From: Aphis gossypii
Taxonomy: Eukaryota; Arthropoda; Insecta; Hemiptera; Aphididae
Reading direction: 5' to 3'
Assembly (NCBI RefSeq): GCF_020184175.1
Contig: NW_026083065.1
Span: forward strand, 124,001 to 188,000
Length of the DNA stretch: 64,000 bases
Part shown: one piece after another, positions 33,087 through 42,196 of the stretch
Position numbering within the stretch: position 1 is the first letter of the stretch
Layout of the letters: every line of letters starts with the position of its first letter
Notes under the pieces: model-generated
Databases searched by the model: none
What the model was told of the DNA's origin: nothing
What the model saw: the letters and a program-made list of their open reading frames with translations, nothing else
Made by a program: the position numbers and the translations under genes

Positions 33087-33263
33087 TTAAACAGCGTTTA
33101 GTGATTGTAGAAATGCTAAGTTTTCAGCTGTTAGGTCACCTTTAGAGTATTTAAAATTTCGTTTCTTCTTCTTCTTTAGACTTGTTGCCTTGATAATGTC
33201 GTCGACTCGACTAGCAGGTTTTTCGTATACTCGAGTATTTATATTATAAAACTGTAAACCCAT
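33087..33263 (-). CDS. Small basic virion protein (58 aa), element B copy
   Basis: The frame starts MGLQFYNINTRVYEKP, has a run of five Lys in the middle and ends FLQSLNAV. It is the positional and sequence counterpart of 16321-16473. The stop is 1 nt before the capsid start codon. Conservation across two diverged elements supports a real gene; its role is unknown, perhaps DNA condensation or capsid cement. Confidence 0.7.
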   Translation of the reverse strand: MGLQFYNINTRVYEKPASRVDDIIKATSLKKKKKRNFKYSKGDLTAENLAFLQSLNAV

Positions 33264-33267
33264 TTTA

Positions 33268-33969
33268 TCATAAGTCCTTGATTAATAATCGTATTGATAC
33301 TGGTTCTCCACGTAGATCGATTAACTCGTTGTCCTGATTTTTTAAAGTTATCTCCGCATGCGTGATAGATGAACAATTGATTGAATAAAAAACCAAATGC
33401 GTCGGATTCTCTATTACTTTATAGCCTGGGGGGACATTCGGATAAAACTCATGTATTGTATGACACTGCTTTCCGTTATTGAATGAGCCCGCAACCAGGT
33501 TTGATTCGATATATATACAGTTTGTTTTTGTAATATTTACCAACTTATCCGATTGATGCTTAACATTAGCATTATATATATGTTTTTCAAAACCTAACAG
33601 CTCACCTATATTATTAGGCATGGATAAATCTATAGATACATTGCATAGCATTTCACATTTTAACGAGTTATTATTCCCCTTTAACTCAAACGATATCTGG
33701 GTATCAGTTAGCATATGCTTTATTACCGCCTCGATTTCGCTCAACTCATAAGAACCCGTAGGTAATGAGTAGATGAGATTTGTTGTTTTCTCACTCTTTC
33801 CTTCGTAATATATGAAACCAATTTGATTACACTTATCGTTTATATTAGGGATAGAATTATTAGTCTGAAAGCCCAACAGACAAATCTTAGCATTTTTACT
33901 GACTTCTATCGGTGGGAAAAAGTCACAAGATAATTCACTAGAGTTACCGTTTAACGTTATAGTGTACAT
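33268..33969 (-). CDS. Element B penton-like minor capsid protein (233 aa)
   Basis: The start at 33969 (MYTITLNGNSSELSC) matches copy A; a longer in-frame extension to 33987 exists but is not conserved. Blocks DFFPPIEVSKNAKICLLGFQTNNSIPNI, PTGSYELSEIE, EFYPNVPPGYKVIENPTHLVFY and RGEPVSIRLLI are shared with copy A and typical of Polinton penton proteins. The start overlaps the protease stop by 13 nt, and the stop lies 4 nt before the next gene. The frame is intact. Confidence 0.82.
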   Translation of the reverse strand: MYTITLNGNSSELSCDFFPPIEVSKNAKICLLGFQTNNSIPNINDKCNQIGFIYYEGKSEKTTNLIYSLPTGSYELSEIEAVIKHMLTDTQISFELKGNNNSLKCEMLCNVSIDLSMPNNIGELLGFEKHIYNANVKHQSDKLVNITKTNCIYIESNLVAGSFNNGKQCHTIHEFYPNVPPGYKVIENPTHLVFYSINCSSITHAEITLKNQDNELIDLRGEPVSIRLLIKDL

Positions 33970-34322
33970 GATAAAAACTTTAGACATAGATGACCGCAGT
34001 TTGTTGTATTGTATTTCTGATGTCTATCGTAATTATATTCAATATTACAATCACTAAAATATTTCTGTAATTCTAGCGGTGGAGGTAAATTTCCAAAGCT
34101 ATCGTAATATTTAACTTGTTTGCCGATTTTTTTATACGCTACCCAATGAGTTCCACCACCATTCTCATCATCCAGATTAACTATAGCTGATTCTTTATGT
34201 TTATAATGTAAAGGCAACTTGTCTCTGGAAAATACTCCAATGAAATGAGGTATTTTCAACAAGTCAATATATTTTATAATCTCATAATCATACAAAGCTC
34301 TGTCGGGTAACGTATCAATTAG
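33957..34322 (-). CDS. Element B adenain-like protease domain, -1 frame without ATG (about 121 codons)
   Basis: The frame runs from the frameshift heptamer (34322) to TAA at 33957-33959. It contains KIPHFIGVFSRDKLP, catalytic His in GTHWVAYKK, acidic residue in YYDSFGN and catalytic Cys in TTNCGHLC, in the order and spacing of adenain/Ulp1 proteases. There is no ATG anywhere in the frame, so it must be made by frameshifting from the PLA2-like gene or by splicing. Unlike copy A it has no insertion. It would cleave capsid precursors in the assembling particle. Confidence 0.85.
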   Translation of the reverse strand, partial: LIDTLPDRALYDYEIIKYIDLLKIPHFIGVFSRDKLPLHYKHKESAIVNLDDENGGGTHWVAYKKIGKQVKYYDSFGNLPPPLELQKYFSDCNIEYNYDRHQKYNTTNCGHLCLKFLSCTL

Positions 34323-35148
34323 TTTTTTGCGACTTTCATGGATTTCCTCACCACTGACCCACCTTTATACGGTGCAAGGTATAAGCCTTTACCTTTTACG
34401 ATTTTATAAGAACTCCCCTTGTATGGCGTGAGGTATAAACCCTTACATAATTTGAATAGGGATGTTTTTATCGGATTTTAAATCATTCACTACTTTTACT
34501 ATACTACCAATACCACCAGTTAGCGCACCTAATGCAGATAAACCGGCAAATATAGGTATTAATGGTAAAACACCACCCTTTTTAGGAATCGGTATAATTC
34601 TAGGCGTTTTAGTTTTCTTTGTTTTCGATTTTTTAGCCGCTGTCAGGCACGTTCTAATTAATTTAGTTATATTCTTTTCCGTCGTTTTATTTTTGATAGC
34701 GTTTTTAGCAGCTGCAACCATTTGTTTAAATCCACAACCGGCCCCCATCTTGCGCTTGACTTTCATAGCTGTAGTAACTAACCAGGATGCAGCTTTCTCC
34801 TTAATTCCACTGTTTTTAGATTTAAACACTTCCCAAGCTTGATTTTCCAATATTTCATCGGCCTTATGTCTATCAGCTATTGAATTACTTCTATCATACG
34901 CGATATCATGAGCTCTAGCCAACTCGTCTAGACTGTTTACGCCTCGATCACCACGCGCCAGCCTTTCTTTTAATTTCGTACCCGGACCGGCGAATCTAAA
35001 TGCAAACCCAAAATTTAGTTAGGATTTAATAATGTAATGTAGCGACTTACCTATAACCGGGTAAATGTAATTCCACCGGTAAATGGTTTATTACTGAGTT
35101 AACAAGGCCTGAACCCCTATTGGTGTTTCGTTTACGAACGTGAGACAT
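34319..35148 (-). pseudogene. Element B PLA2-like capsid protein, spliced, with a frameshift
   Basis: Exon 1 is 35148-35051 (MSHVRKRNTNRGSGLV ... LPVELHLPGY) and exon 2 starts at 34995. Exon 2 has the GPG loop and the conserved His-Asp pair (LARAHDIAYDRS), so the PLA2-like active site looks whole. A Lys-rich region and PLIPIFAGLSALGALTGG follow. A frameshift at about 34443 separates this from the last part, which has two LYLTPYK/LYLAPYK repeats as in copy A and ends VAKN-stop at 34319. The terminal codons form A-AAA-AAC followed by TAA, and the protease continues in the -1 frame. The intron position is shifted 7 nt relative to copy A. Confidence 0.82.
34322..34328 (-). promoter_or_regulatory. 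Putative -1 ribosomal frameshift site (A AAA AAC), element B
   Basis: On the minus strand the PLA2-like frame ends GCA AAA AAC TAA, giving a slippery heptamer directly before the stop. The open protease frame starts in the -1 phase at the C of AAC. This reproduces the arrangement in element A although the neighbouring bases differ. Confidence 0.7.
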
Positions 35149-35196
35149 CGTGTGACGCTATCGTAGACAGTACATCCGTATTTATACCGATATAAA
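35149..35196. promoter_or_regulatory. 48-bp divergent intergenic region (putative bidirectional promoter)
   Basis: This is the whole interval between the PLA2-like and ATPase start codons of element B. It contains TATTTATACCGATATAAA just before the ATPase ATG. Length and the TATTTATA word are shared with element A (13605-13650). Confidence 0.5.
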
Positions 35197-35880
35197 ATGC
35201 GTTTTATCGAGCAAGAGAAAAAACTTCGAATATATAACATCGATACCCCTGATACAGTACAGTATAGGCATGGCGAGTTATTTCCAAACACGATACGCTC
35301 GCTAGTATTGGGGAGTTCGGGTTGCAGTAAGACGAATTTGATATATTTTCTACTCGTCGATGAAAACGGGCTTCGATTTGAAAACGTTTACATATACTCT
35401 AAAACGCTGGAACAACCGAAATATAAATTACTAAAGCGTATAATTGATGGTATTGATGGAATTAACATTTTCACGTTTTTCGAGAATGATAAAGTCATTA
35501 CACCTGAAAAAGTATTACCAAACTCTATATTTATCATGGATGATGTCATCGGAGAACAGCAGGGCGTTATAAGGGAATATTTTTCCAGGGGTAGACATAA
35601 TAAAGTAGATATATTCTATCTAGCTCAGAGTTATTCAAAAGTACCCAAACAACTGATACGTGATAACGCTAATTTAATAGTATTGTTCAAACAAGACGAA
35701 ACTAATTTAAAACATGTTTATAATGAACACTGTTCTGGTGATATGTCATATATTCAATTCAAACAATTTTGCACCGTGTGCTGGAATCGTGATAGGTTTG
35801 CATTTGTAGTCATTTGTAAAGATAGCGAACGCGATAGCGGGCGTTACCGATTTGGGTTTGATACGCACGTGGTTATATAA
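35197..35880 (+). CDS. Element B packaging ATPase with altered Walker A (227 aa)
   Basis: The frame is open and matches copy A throughout, including Walker B NSIFIMDDVI and the QSYSKVPKQLIRDNANLIVLFKQDETN segment. The P-loop reads GSSGCSKT: the last Gly of GxxxxGK[ST] is replaced by Ser (codon 35326-35328), which in this fold would be expected to impair ATP binding. Otherwise it looks like an A32/FtsK-HerA-type genome packaging motor. It heads the rightward block ATPase, 265-aa protein, integrase, coiled-coil. Confidence 0.9.
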   Translation: MRFIEQEKKLRIYNIDTPDTVQYRHGELFPNTIRSLVLGSSGCSKTNLIYFLLVDENGLRFENVYIYSKTLEQPKYKLLKRIIDGIDGINIFTFFENDKVITPEKVLPNSIFIMDDVIGEQQGVIREYFSRGRHNKVDIFYLAQSYSKVPKQLIRDNANLIVLFKQDETNLKHVYNEHCSGDMSYIQFKQFCTVCWNRDRFAFVVICKDSERDSGRYRFGFDTHVVI

Positions 35881-35921
35881 GACGATGTTTATAGTGAATA
35901 AATATCATTTAAAACGCAATC

Positions 35922-36719
35922 ATGAAGGTGGAAAGTAATATATTAGAGGAGTTGGTACGGGCTAAGGAAAGTATAAAACGTAAATATACTACGTTAAAAA
36001 CTGGTGAAGCTAATGTTCAACAGTTAATGACGCAAACATTTAAACCCATTATAGATCCTTTAACTAAAATTTCGAATACACGTGATTTATACAATAATCA
36101 AACTAGGAAAGAAGATGTTAGAATAGATTCTGAAATAATTAATACTAATGAGAGTAATAATTATGATAATTATCAACTGGAGATTGAAAATTGGTTTCAA
36201 TCAAAAGATATAGATAAAACATTTGGTCCGAAAAAAATTGTAAACAACGATATCACCTTGGGCGATAAAGAAGTGAAATTCGCTCGAAACGTAATAATCA
36301 TTGATGAGACTACTTATCCAACAACCTCGGGTCTTATTCAATTATTATTTCTGAAAAATCCACTTGTTTATACTGATAACGATTTGAAGATATATAAATC
36401 GATATTAATTCAAACGTCAGCGCATTTAACTTCAGGTGGTTTAAAAATTAGAAATACTACTTGTAAAAAATATAAAAATATTATAAGTAAATTATTCCCC
36501 ACTTCTGGTGGTGGTGGTGGTGGTGGTGGTGGTGGCTTGTCCATGAAATTACAGAAAAATAACTTAGTTTACTGGGATAACCCGAACGAGTTAGTTGATA
36601 GACTTCGATTACTTCTAGCGTCGAAATCAGCTGGTAATACAGGTGTTTCCAATGAAATAATATCTATTTTTGAGGAATTACGTGAGGTAGGGTTAATTAA
36701 ACGAATTCCTAATGTCTAA
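35922..36719 (+). CDS. Conserved Polinton protein upstream of integrase (265 aa), element B copy
   Basis: The frame starts MKVESNILEELVRAKESIKRKY and shares FKPIIDPL, DKTFGPK, YTDNDLKIYKSILIQTSAHLTS and the YWDNPNELVDRLRLLLASKSAGNTGVSNEIISIFEEL tail with copy A. It is longer because of an insertion near residue 60 and a glycine run (GGT repeats at about 36508-36535) where copy A has only GSG. The stop overlaps the integrase start by 8 nt. Probably the DUF8207-type family (from memory, unchecked); function unknown. Confidence 0.8.
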   Translation: MKVESNILEELVRAKESIKRKYTTLKTGEANVQQLMTQTFKPIIDPLTKISNTRDLYNNQTRKEDVRIDSEIINTNESNNYDNYQLEIENWFQSKDIDKTFGPKKIVNNDITLGDKEVKFARNVIIIDETTYPTTSGLIQLLFLKNPLVYTDNDLKIYKSILIQTSAHLTSGGLKIRNTTCKKYKNIISKLFPTSGGGGGGGGGGLSMKLQKNNLVYWDNPNELVDRLRLLLASKSAGNTGVSNEIISIFEELREVGLIKRIPNV

Positions 36720-37620
36720 ACGTGAAATCGCCATTGAACTCCACAAACCGTCACGGAAAAATTTCACGAGGCGTAGAGTTAACATATATGGAAAAAATGA
36801 TTTGTGGCAAGCCGACTTGGTTGAAATGATACCATATTCGAGAAAAAATAATGGTTATAAGTATATTTTATGCGTAATTGATTGTTTTACTAAACTCGCA
36901 TGGGCTCTACCTCTGAGGACGAAATCCGGTAAAGAAGTCACTAGTGCTATGTCTAAAATATTACGCAACCGATCACCAAAACTCTTGCAATTGGATAACG
37001 GGAAAGAATTTTATAACAAGACATTCGACGAGTTGATGGGTAAATATAACATACACAAATATTCTACATACAGTATCACGAAAGCATGTATTGTCGAGCG
37101 CTTCAATCGTACGTTAAAAGAAAAAATGTTTAGAGAGTTTACTGCGCGGGGCTCTCACGAATGGATTTCTATTTTACCGAGATTGCTGTTAGAGTATAAT
37201 AATTCGAGGCACAGAACTATCGGAATGACGCCACTGCAAGCAGATGCCAACCCGCTTACAGTGGAAATAAGACAGCGTGAAATTAATAATGTAAAAATTA
37301 AATTCAAAGTAGGCGATAACGTGCGGATTAGCACTCAAAAAGGGGTGTTTACAAAAGGTTATTTACCAAACTGGTCTACGGAAATATTTGAAATTATTAA
37401 AATAAATAAAACATTGCCCGTTACTTATCAGTTGCAAGATTATACGGGCAAACCGATCGCCGGGTGTTTTTATTCCGAGGAAATACATAAAACTAATCAC
37501 CGAAATGAATATTTAATCGAGAAAATTATACGTAGAAAGGGCAATCAAGTGTTTGTCAAGTGGTTGGGATTTGACGCGTCACATAATAGTTGGATAAAAG
37601 CCGGTGACCTTAAACTGTGA
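36712..37620 (+). CDS. int: Element B integrase with C-terminal chromodomain (302 aa, intact)
   Basis: The single frame starts MSKREIAIELHKPSRKNF. The three catalytic acidic residues lie in WQADLVEM, LQLDNGKEF and CIVERFNRTLK, the D,D(35)E pattern of retroviral-type integrases. A beta-rich C-terminal domain (VGDNVRISTQKGVFTKGYLPNW) and a chromodomain (YLIEKIIRRKGNQVFVKWLGF...HNSW) follow; the chromodomain may direct insertion to particular chromatin. This is the only undamaged integrase of the three elements. The ATG lies within the last codons of the preceding gene. Confidence 0.95.
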   Translation: MSKREIAIELHKPSRKNFTRRRVNIYGKNDLWQADLVEMIPYSRKNNGYKYILCVIDCFTKLAWALPLRTKSGKEVTSAMSKILRNRSPKLLQLDNGKEFYNKTFDELMGKYNIHKYSTYSITKACIVERFNRTLKEKMFREFTARGSHEWISILPRLLLEYNNSRHRTIGMTPLQADANPLTVEIRQREINNVKIKFKVGDNVRISTQKGVFTKGYLPNWSTEIFEIIKINKTLPVTYQLQDYTGKPIAGCFYSEEIHKTNHRNEYLIEKIIRRKGNQVFVKWLGFDASHNSWIKAGDLKL

Positions 37621-37673
37621 AAAATCATTTCAGTAGTTTAATACATTTCATATGGATAAGATGTTTATTGATG

Positions 37674-37904
37674 ATGGATATTTTCAATAACTCGGTAGAT
37701 GCACGCAGAAAAAATACCGTTTCCCACCTACAATCGAGTAACAAAACAATTGTATATGATGTAAAGCTACTGAAAACGGAAATAGTTAACCTGAAAAACA
37801 ATATTTCAACTCTTCAAGAACGGATAAAATCATCGGAAGATAGTATACGGCAAAATAATAAGTCTCTATTGGACTCTGAAAGTCGTGTAATAACGCAAAA
37901 ATAA
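37674..37904 (+). CDS. Coiled-coil protein (76 aa), element B copy
   Basis: The frame starts MDIFNNSVDARRKN, which resembles MDVFGSS in element C and MNVFGSS in element A. The rest has heptad-like hydrophobic spacing (VKLLKTEIVNLKNNISTLQERI), predicted as one long coiled coil. It follows integrase by 53 nt, as in the other elements. It is shorter than the 106-aa copy in element C, so the end may be truncated. Function unknown; an accessory structural role is inferred. Confidence 0.6.
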   Translation: MDIFNNSVDARRKNTVSHLQSSNKTIVYDVKLLKTEIVNLKNNISTLQERIKSSEDSIRQNNKSLLDSESRVITQK

Positions 37905-38860
37905 AGAAATTAATAATATGAATATTAGTATTAGTAAAAATATTAATATGTGATTAATATTTTTATTTTTAAAAGTTATGTTTTGATTTAAGCGAAGTAG
38001 TTTAAATAAATTGTATCGGCAATCACAAGGGACACAAGCCTTGGATGATTGCCTCAAATATATTTATAAGTTATTAGAAATTTATCGATTATTTTAGCCT
38101 ATGTTTTATCACTCTAAATTTGCGGAATCACCTTCCTCCTGATGGTCGGAGGGTTCTCGAGGTCGAGCTTCGAGAACGATCAAGTAAACTCTATAATATT
38201 ATTATTGTTTAAATATGGATGCGCATGCACCTTACCTTGTCCGCAGCTGTCTATGGTTGCAGTCGACGTAACAAGGATAGAATTTATTAAATATTTTAGC
38301 ACTCAAGAAAGAAATAACTAAACACTTTGACGAATTTCGTTATAGAAAAAAGAAACAGTAAAGTTGTCGTAGGCAATGTCCTTTGAGTGGTTGCGAGTAA
38401 GTCTGCTGTGCTCCTGCACTTGTCTGTCTGGGTGGTGCTCATGCACTTATATGTTTTGGATGTGCTCATGCACTTCTCGCTATGGAGGGTGCTCATGCAC
38501 TGGTGAGAGGAGACGATTTTGGTCAGGCCCGCCAGAGTCATCGGCGGCCCGATCAAAGGTGTCGGTGTCCCCAAAGAAAATTGTCTTTTTCCCTGGTGAA
38601 AGCGACCCTGACCGGACCATCCCCCGTCTCCGGCGGCACATGAAAGAAGTTGCATGTGTTGCGCTGTACCGTTATAATCCCGTACAGTGTCCTGTACGCG
38701 ACTAGATAATAGGAATCGTTCCAATCACCAGTGACATGATTTATTGGGGTTATTTTAGATTTTATTACATGCGTACGACAACTCGACCGTTATATATTTT
38801 ATTAAATGAAAATAACGAATTTACAAAATTTATGATATGTAAATTTGAGCATATCATTAC
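37905..38860. other. Probable insertion in element B with a small minisatellite, no gene recognised
   Basis: Elements A and C have nothing comparable between the coiled-coil and DIQC genes, so this DNA is probably inserted. At about 38405-38505 the word GTGCTCATGCACT recurs about every 30 bp. The open frames at 38296-38724 on both strands follow this repeat and are not supported. No terminal repeats or target duplication were found. Confidence 0.4.
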
Positions 38861-39106
38861 AGTCGTATTTCACAGCTATTCGATAATTATTCAGAGACCG
38901 CTACGTCGATCGGTATTACCAAGGGAGACGTTATTCGTGTTATCGATACAATTAGTCATATAACTCAGGAATTGGAGGAAAATTCTCTTTCGGAACACGG
39001 CTTGTTTATTGCACAGCTACACACACGTTTGAAGATTGTCGAGGAAAGTTATATTAAAAAAAAAAAGTTAATTACACTTAAACGAATCGGATCCGAGTTG
39101 TACTAG
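38861..39106 (+). CDS. Short open frame, possible exon or gene fragment (81 codons)
   Basis: A frame without a start codon runs from about 38861 to TAG 39104-39106. Its product (FDNYSETATSIGITKGDV and then an acidic and hydrophobic helical part ending KKKKLITLKRIGSELY) is not low-complexity. An AG acceptor-like site (ATTACAG) lies at its start. It may be a downstream exon or a displaced part of the coiled-coil gene, or a chance frame. No family was recognised. Confidence 0.3.
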   Translation, partial: SRISQLFDNYSETATSIGITKGDVIRVIDTISHITQELEENSLSEHGLFIAQLHTRLKIVEESYIKKKKLITLKRIGSELY

Positions 39107-39251
39107 CGCTACTAACACTAAAATATACATATTATCGCGATATGTATAACACACACATATCTACGTATATACTTATATAAATACGTGATATCGGGAAACA
39201 ATTTCAGTTGACCTTTATACACAATTGTGTTTGCTAGTCCTCACACTAACA

Positions 39252-39734
39252 ATGTCATCGTCGGCTATTGTGGACATTCAGTGCGTTCTCGGTGCCGGCA
39301 ATAAATACATGATAAAAGAAATGTCTGTAGTCGACACGGCGGAAACCTGGGCGAGCCAACACTGGATTTTTAAAAATTCAAACTCTAAACAGGACGACAA
39401 GAGCCGGAAAACTAATAAATGGCTCGAACGTAATTATCATCAACTATCCACGGGAGATGGTGATGTCGAGTACGAAGAAGTGGGCAGAATATTGAATTCA
39501 CTGAAATTCGACTGCATTTACGTGAAGGGCGAGCAGAAAAAACAACTTCTCACGGAATATATACCACACGTCGCCGTAGTCAACATCGAAGACTTGGGTT
39601 GTCCTAGATTGGATCAAATATGTGATGGTGATGTGACTCTACCCCACTGTATTTTTCATATGGAGTTTAATCCTAAACAATGTACATTCTACAAAGTTTA
39701 TGCCATACGTAAATGGTTCAGACATAACTCTTAA
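39252..39734 (+). CDS. Conserved element protein, 'DIQC' family (160 aa), element B copy
   Basis: The start is ATG 39252 (MSSSAIVDIQCVLGAG); the in-frame extension upstream is not conserved. All blocks of the family are present: NKYMIKEMSVVDT, QHWIFKNS, NYHQLSTGDGDVEYEEVGRILNSL, YVKGEQKK, CPRLDQ, HCIFH and the terminal KVYAIRKWF. A TATA-like ATATAAAT lies at about 39173. The frame is intact and converges on the polymerase fragment. The function is unknown, but it is kept in all three elements and so is likely essential. Confidence 0.75.
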   Translation: MSSSAIVDIQCVLGAGNKYMIKEMSVVDTAETWASQHWIFKNSNSKQDDKSRKTNKWLERNYHQLSTGDGDVEYEEVGRILNSLKFDCIYVKGEQKKQLLTEYIPHVAVVNIEDLGCPRLDQICDGDVTLPHCIFHMEFNPKQCTFYKVYAIRKWFRHNS

Positions 39735-39767
39735 AAATATGTATTTTAATTCTACGTATGGTGCACG

Positions 39768-39885
39768 ATGACTTTCGGCACGGCCGCAGCACAGCCAGTC
39801 ACGGCATGGCCATTCACGGCACGGCCATTCACTGCACGGCCACTCACGGCACGGCCATTCACGGACACTCACGGTACGGTCTGGC
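39768..39885. repeat. GC-rich minisatellite (CACGGCACGGCCATT-type)
   Basis: Words of about 20 bp around CACGGCACGGCCATTCA recur five to six times just after the DIQC gene. Minus-strand open frames here are artefacts of the repeat. Confidence 0.7.
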
Positions 39886-40065
39886 ATTGATATACTGTGC
39901 CGACTCAACATGGGATTCAGTTTAATATTAATGTATATAATTACTAGCGTGTACAATTATAAATTTATATTTTATTTAAATAAACATAATTATAATACAA
40001 CAATGGGTGTATTTTTATTTTCATTATTATTCACATTGGTATAATATAATATACAAAATATAATA

Positions 40066-41327
40066 TCACGCGCGTAGCGTGTAATGGCCGTACGCGCGCG
40101 TACGAATCCGACCGTCAGCAACAACACGTTTGTCGTCGAAACGATTAAGGGTCATTTTCATGGTCTTAATCGTTTTGACGCGGTGCTCGAACGATCGGAT
40201 CGATACGTTTTCCCTATACGGTGTGTACGGTGCGTACGTGGGAAGTGGTATCGGAGTGAATTTCACGCCGGCAATGGCGGCGGTGCTAGCTGCCGCGGCA
40301 TTCCCGTGTATCGTGTCGACGACCGATCGGGCCATCAGACGCGCACGCCGTCTCATCTCCACGTCCTTCCACTCATGGTCGTCGCCGAAGTCACCGTCGT
40401 CGAAATCGTCGTCGTCCGTGCCTAGCTCCTCGCTTTCGTCACCGTCACCAGCGTCGTCGTCGTCCTCGAACAGACAGCGCTTGTGGTCCTCGAACGTCAT
40501 GTGATTTCGGACCACATGCTCTCGAATCCCCTTGGCCACAAGTTTTTCGTCCCCCTCGATTTTGTACGCGTAAGATTTCGCGCGGAGTGCGATGAATTCG
40601 TACATAGTACGCCCAGCCGTTTCGTCCTTGAACAATCCCGGTATTTTCTTACGCGTACCGACGTAGCAGGGGTGGGTGACGGGGAGATTCGAGGTGTCCA
40701 TACGTTCGAGGAGTGCGGGGTTGTCCACCAGGTCCTTGTAGAAATCCTCCGTATGGATTCGATAGATCAGGGAGTCTATAAATAGGCATTACATACGTTA
40801 TATATTATATGGGGTGTAAATAATATTATTTATTATTTTTTGTAAATAGGTACCTGTATCCATGTACAACAGTCTAATCGAATCGTTATAGTGCCGCCGC
40901 ATCACATTGTAATGGTAATCATACATTAACTCCTTGCTTATTTCCAGGACGGCGAACCCTACGTATATAGGCTTGAAGAAACGTATGTCACTCATTTGCA
41001 AGGATACGGCGGCCAGATTCTCAGTGTATGTGGTAACGTGTTTGAAGGTGGGCTTGTTTATGAGTTTACGCATTCGTCGGGGACAGGACACCAATTCTAT
41101 GGAAATACGGTTTCGAACGCATTCCATAGTTTTCCCTGAAAATTCATATAATAATATTATAGTATACAATGATAGTGTGTATGTATGTGTGAGTGTAATA
41201 ACGACAGACTAATATTATATCGTTGAGATATACGTATTTACCGAACACAGCGTTGTTCAACAGTTTAAAGAAATCACGTTCAAATGCGTTGCCAGCCTTC
41301 TTTCTCATCTCCGTATTCAGATCGATA
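40066..41327 (-). pseudogene. polB: Element B polymerase B, 3' end only
   Basis: Three exons remain on the minus strand: about 41327-41242 (LNTEMRKKAGNAFERDFFKLLNNAVFG, motif B), 41135-40854 (ending at motif C DT) and 40775-40066 (starting DS). Introns match those of element C in position. The last exon has a long acidic insert (runs of Asp/Glu near 40420-40470) that copy A lacks and copy C has in shorter form. The frame continues to the normal end GHYTLRA. Everything upstream of about 41327, including the exonuclease and motif A, is missing and replaced by a minisatellite. Confidence 0.88.
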
Positions 41328-41379
41328 AGTAGTATGAAATAGCCGATTCTGGATCCCCCCCGCTTCACCACCCCCCGCC

Positions 41380-41760
41380 CATAAACGCGGCAGGTTGCGG
41401 CAGGCTGCGGCAGGCTGTGCGGCAGGCTGTGCGGCAGGTTCTACGTCACGACCACTACCCCCCGCGCGTATCGTGGCCCTATACCCCGCCCCGCCCCTAT
41501 CCCCACCCCGCCCCACCACTATCCCCGCCCCACCCCGCGCGTATCGTGACCCTGTCCTCACCCCGCCCCGCGCGTATCACGACCCTATCCCCACCCCACC
41601 CCGCGCGTATCATGACCCTATCCCCACCACGCCCCGCTACCCGGCAATCCCCGCGGCCCAGGTCGCGGCACACCCCCCGCCCCAGCGTGCCGCCGCCGCC
41701 GCGTATCGTGGCCCTATACCCTACCCCGCCCCGCTACCGCGGCAAGCCGCGCCACCCCGT
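41380..41760. repeat. C-rich minisatellite
   Basis: Units of about 32 bp containing CCCCGCGCGTATC(G/A)(T/C)GACCCTAT recur from 41455 to 41625, with degenerate forms to about 41710. The preceding 41395-41440 holds GGCAGGCTG(T/C)GC repeats. It lies exactly where the element B polymerase is cut off. Open frames here are low-complexity. Confidence 0.8.
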
Positions 41761-41762
41761 TA

Positions 41763-41883
41763 CGTCATACATACTATATACATACTATATACATACATAC
41801 ATACATACATACTATATACATACTATATACATACATACATACTATATACATACATACATACTATATACATACATACATACATA

Positions 41884-41918
<35 letters not shown>

Positions 41919-41922
41919 AGCG
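41763..41922. repeat. ATAC/TA microsatellite
   Basis: Irregular arrays of ACATACATAC and ACTATATACATA are followed by a (TA)n run. Confidence 0.9.
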
Positions 41923-42196
41923 TATTTCCACGTGCATGAGGATACTGCGGCGCCCTACATCATTGACCTTCAAACATAGCCATATAACAGTGGTTCCCAC
42001 CCTTTTTGGATTCGTCACACACTATTATACGTATATGCATTCATATCTATTACATTTACCAGGATACCGGGTTAAACACTATAATGTGCTTTATTATATA
42101 TATATAAAATTTGTCATTTATTCAACCAACATACATAATATTATATAAGTTAATCATACAGTATTATAATGAACATTTGGTATATAATATAATATG

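Larger units (their letters stand above)
30500..41330 (-). mobile_element. Polinton/Maverick-like element B (reverse orientation, truncated)
   Basis: Gene order and strands are the mirror image of element A: the spliced 319-aa protein, major capsid, basic protein, penton, protease, PLA2-like, ATPase, conserved 265-aa protein, integrase, coiled-coil, DIQC protein and the 3' end of polymerase B. The polymerase is cut off at about 41327 next to a minisatellite. No TIR matching element A was found at either edge, so the limits given are approximate. Integrase, penton and ATPase frames are open, but the capsid and PLA2-like genes carry frameshifts. Confidence 0.88.

Noticed and set aside
37905..38860. 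Solo LTR or complete transposon in element B
   Set aside because: No matching ends or flanking duplication could be found, so only an insertion of unknown type is recorded.
41395..41979. Long Pro/Ala/Tyr-rich open frames on the plus strand
   Set aside because: They overlap in two phases over a minisatellite and an ATAC microsatellite, so they are low-complexity artefacts.
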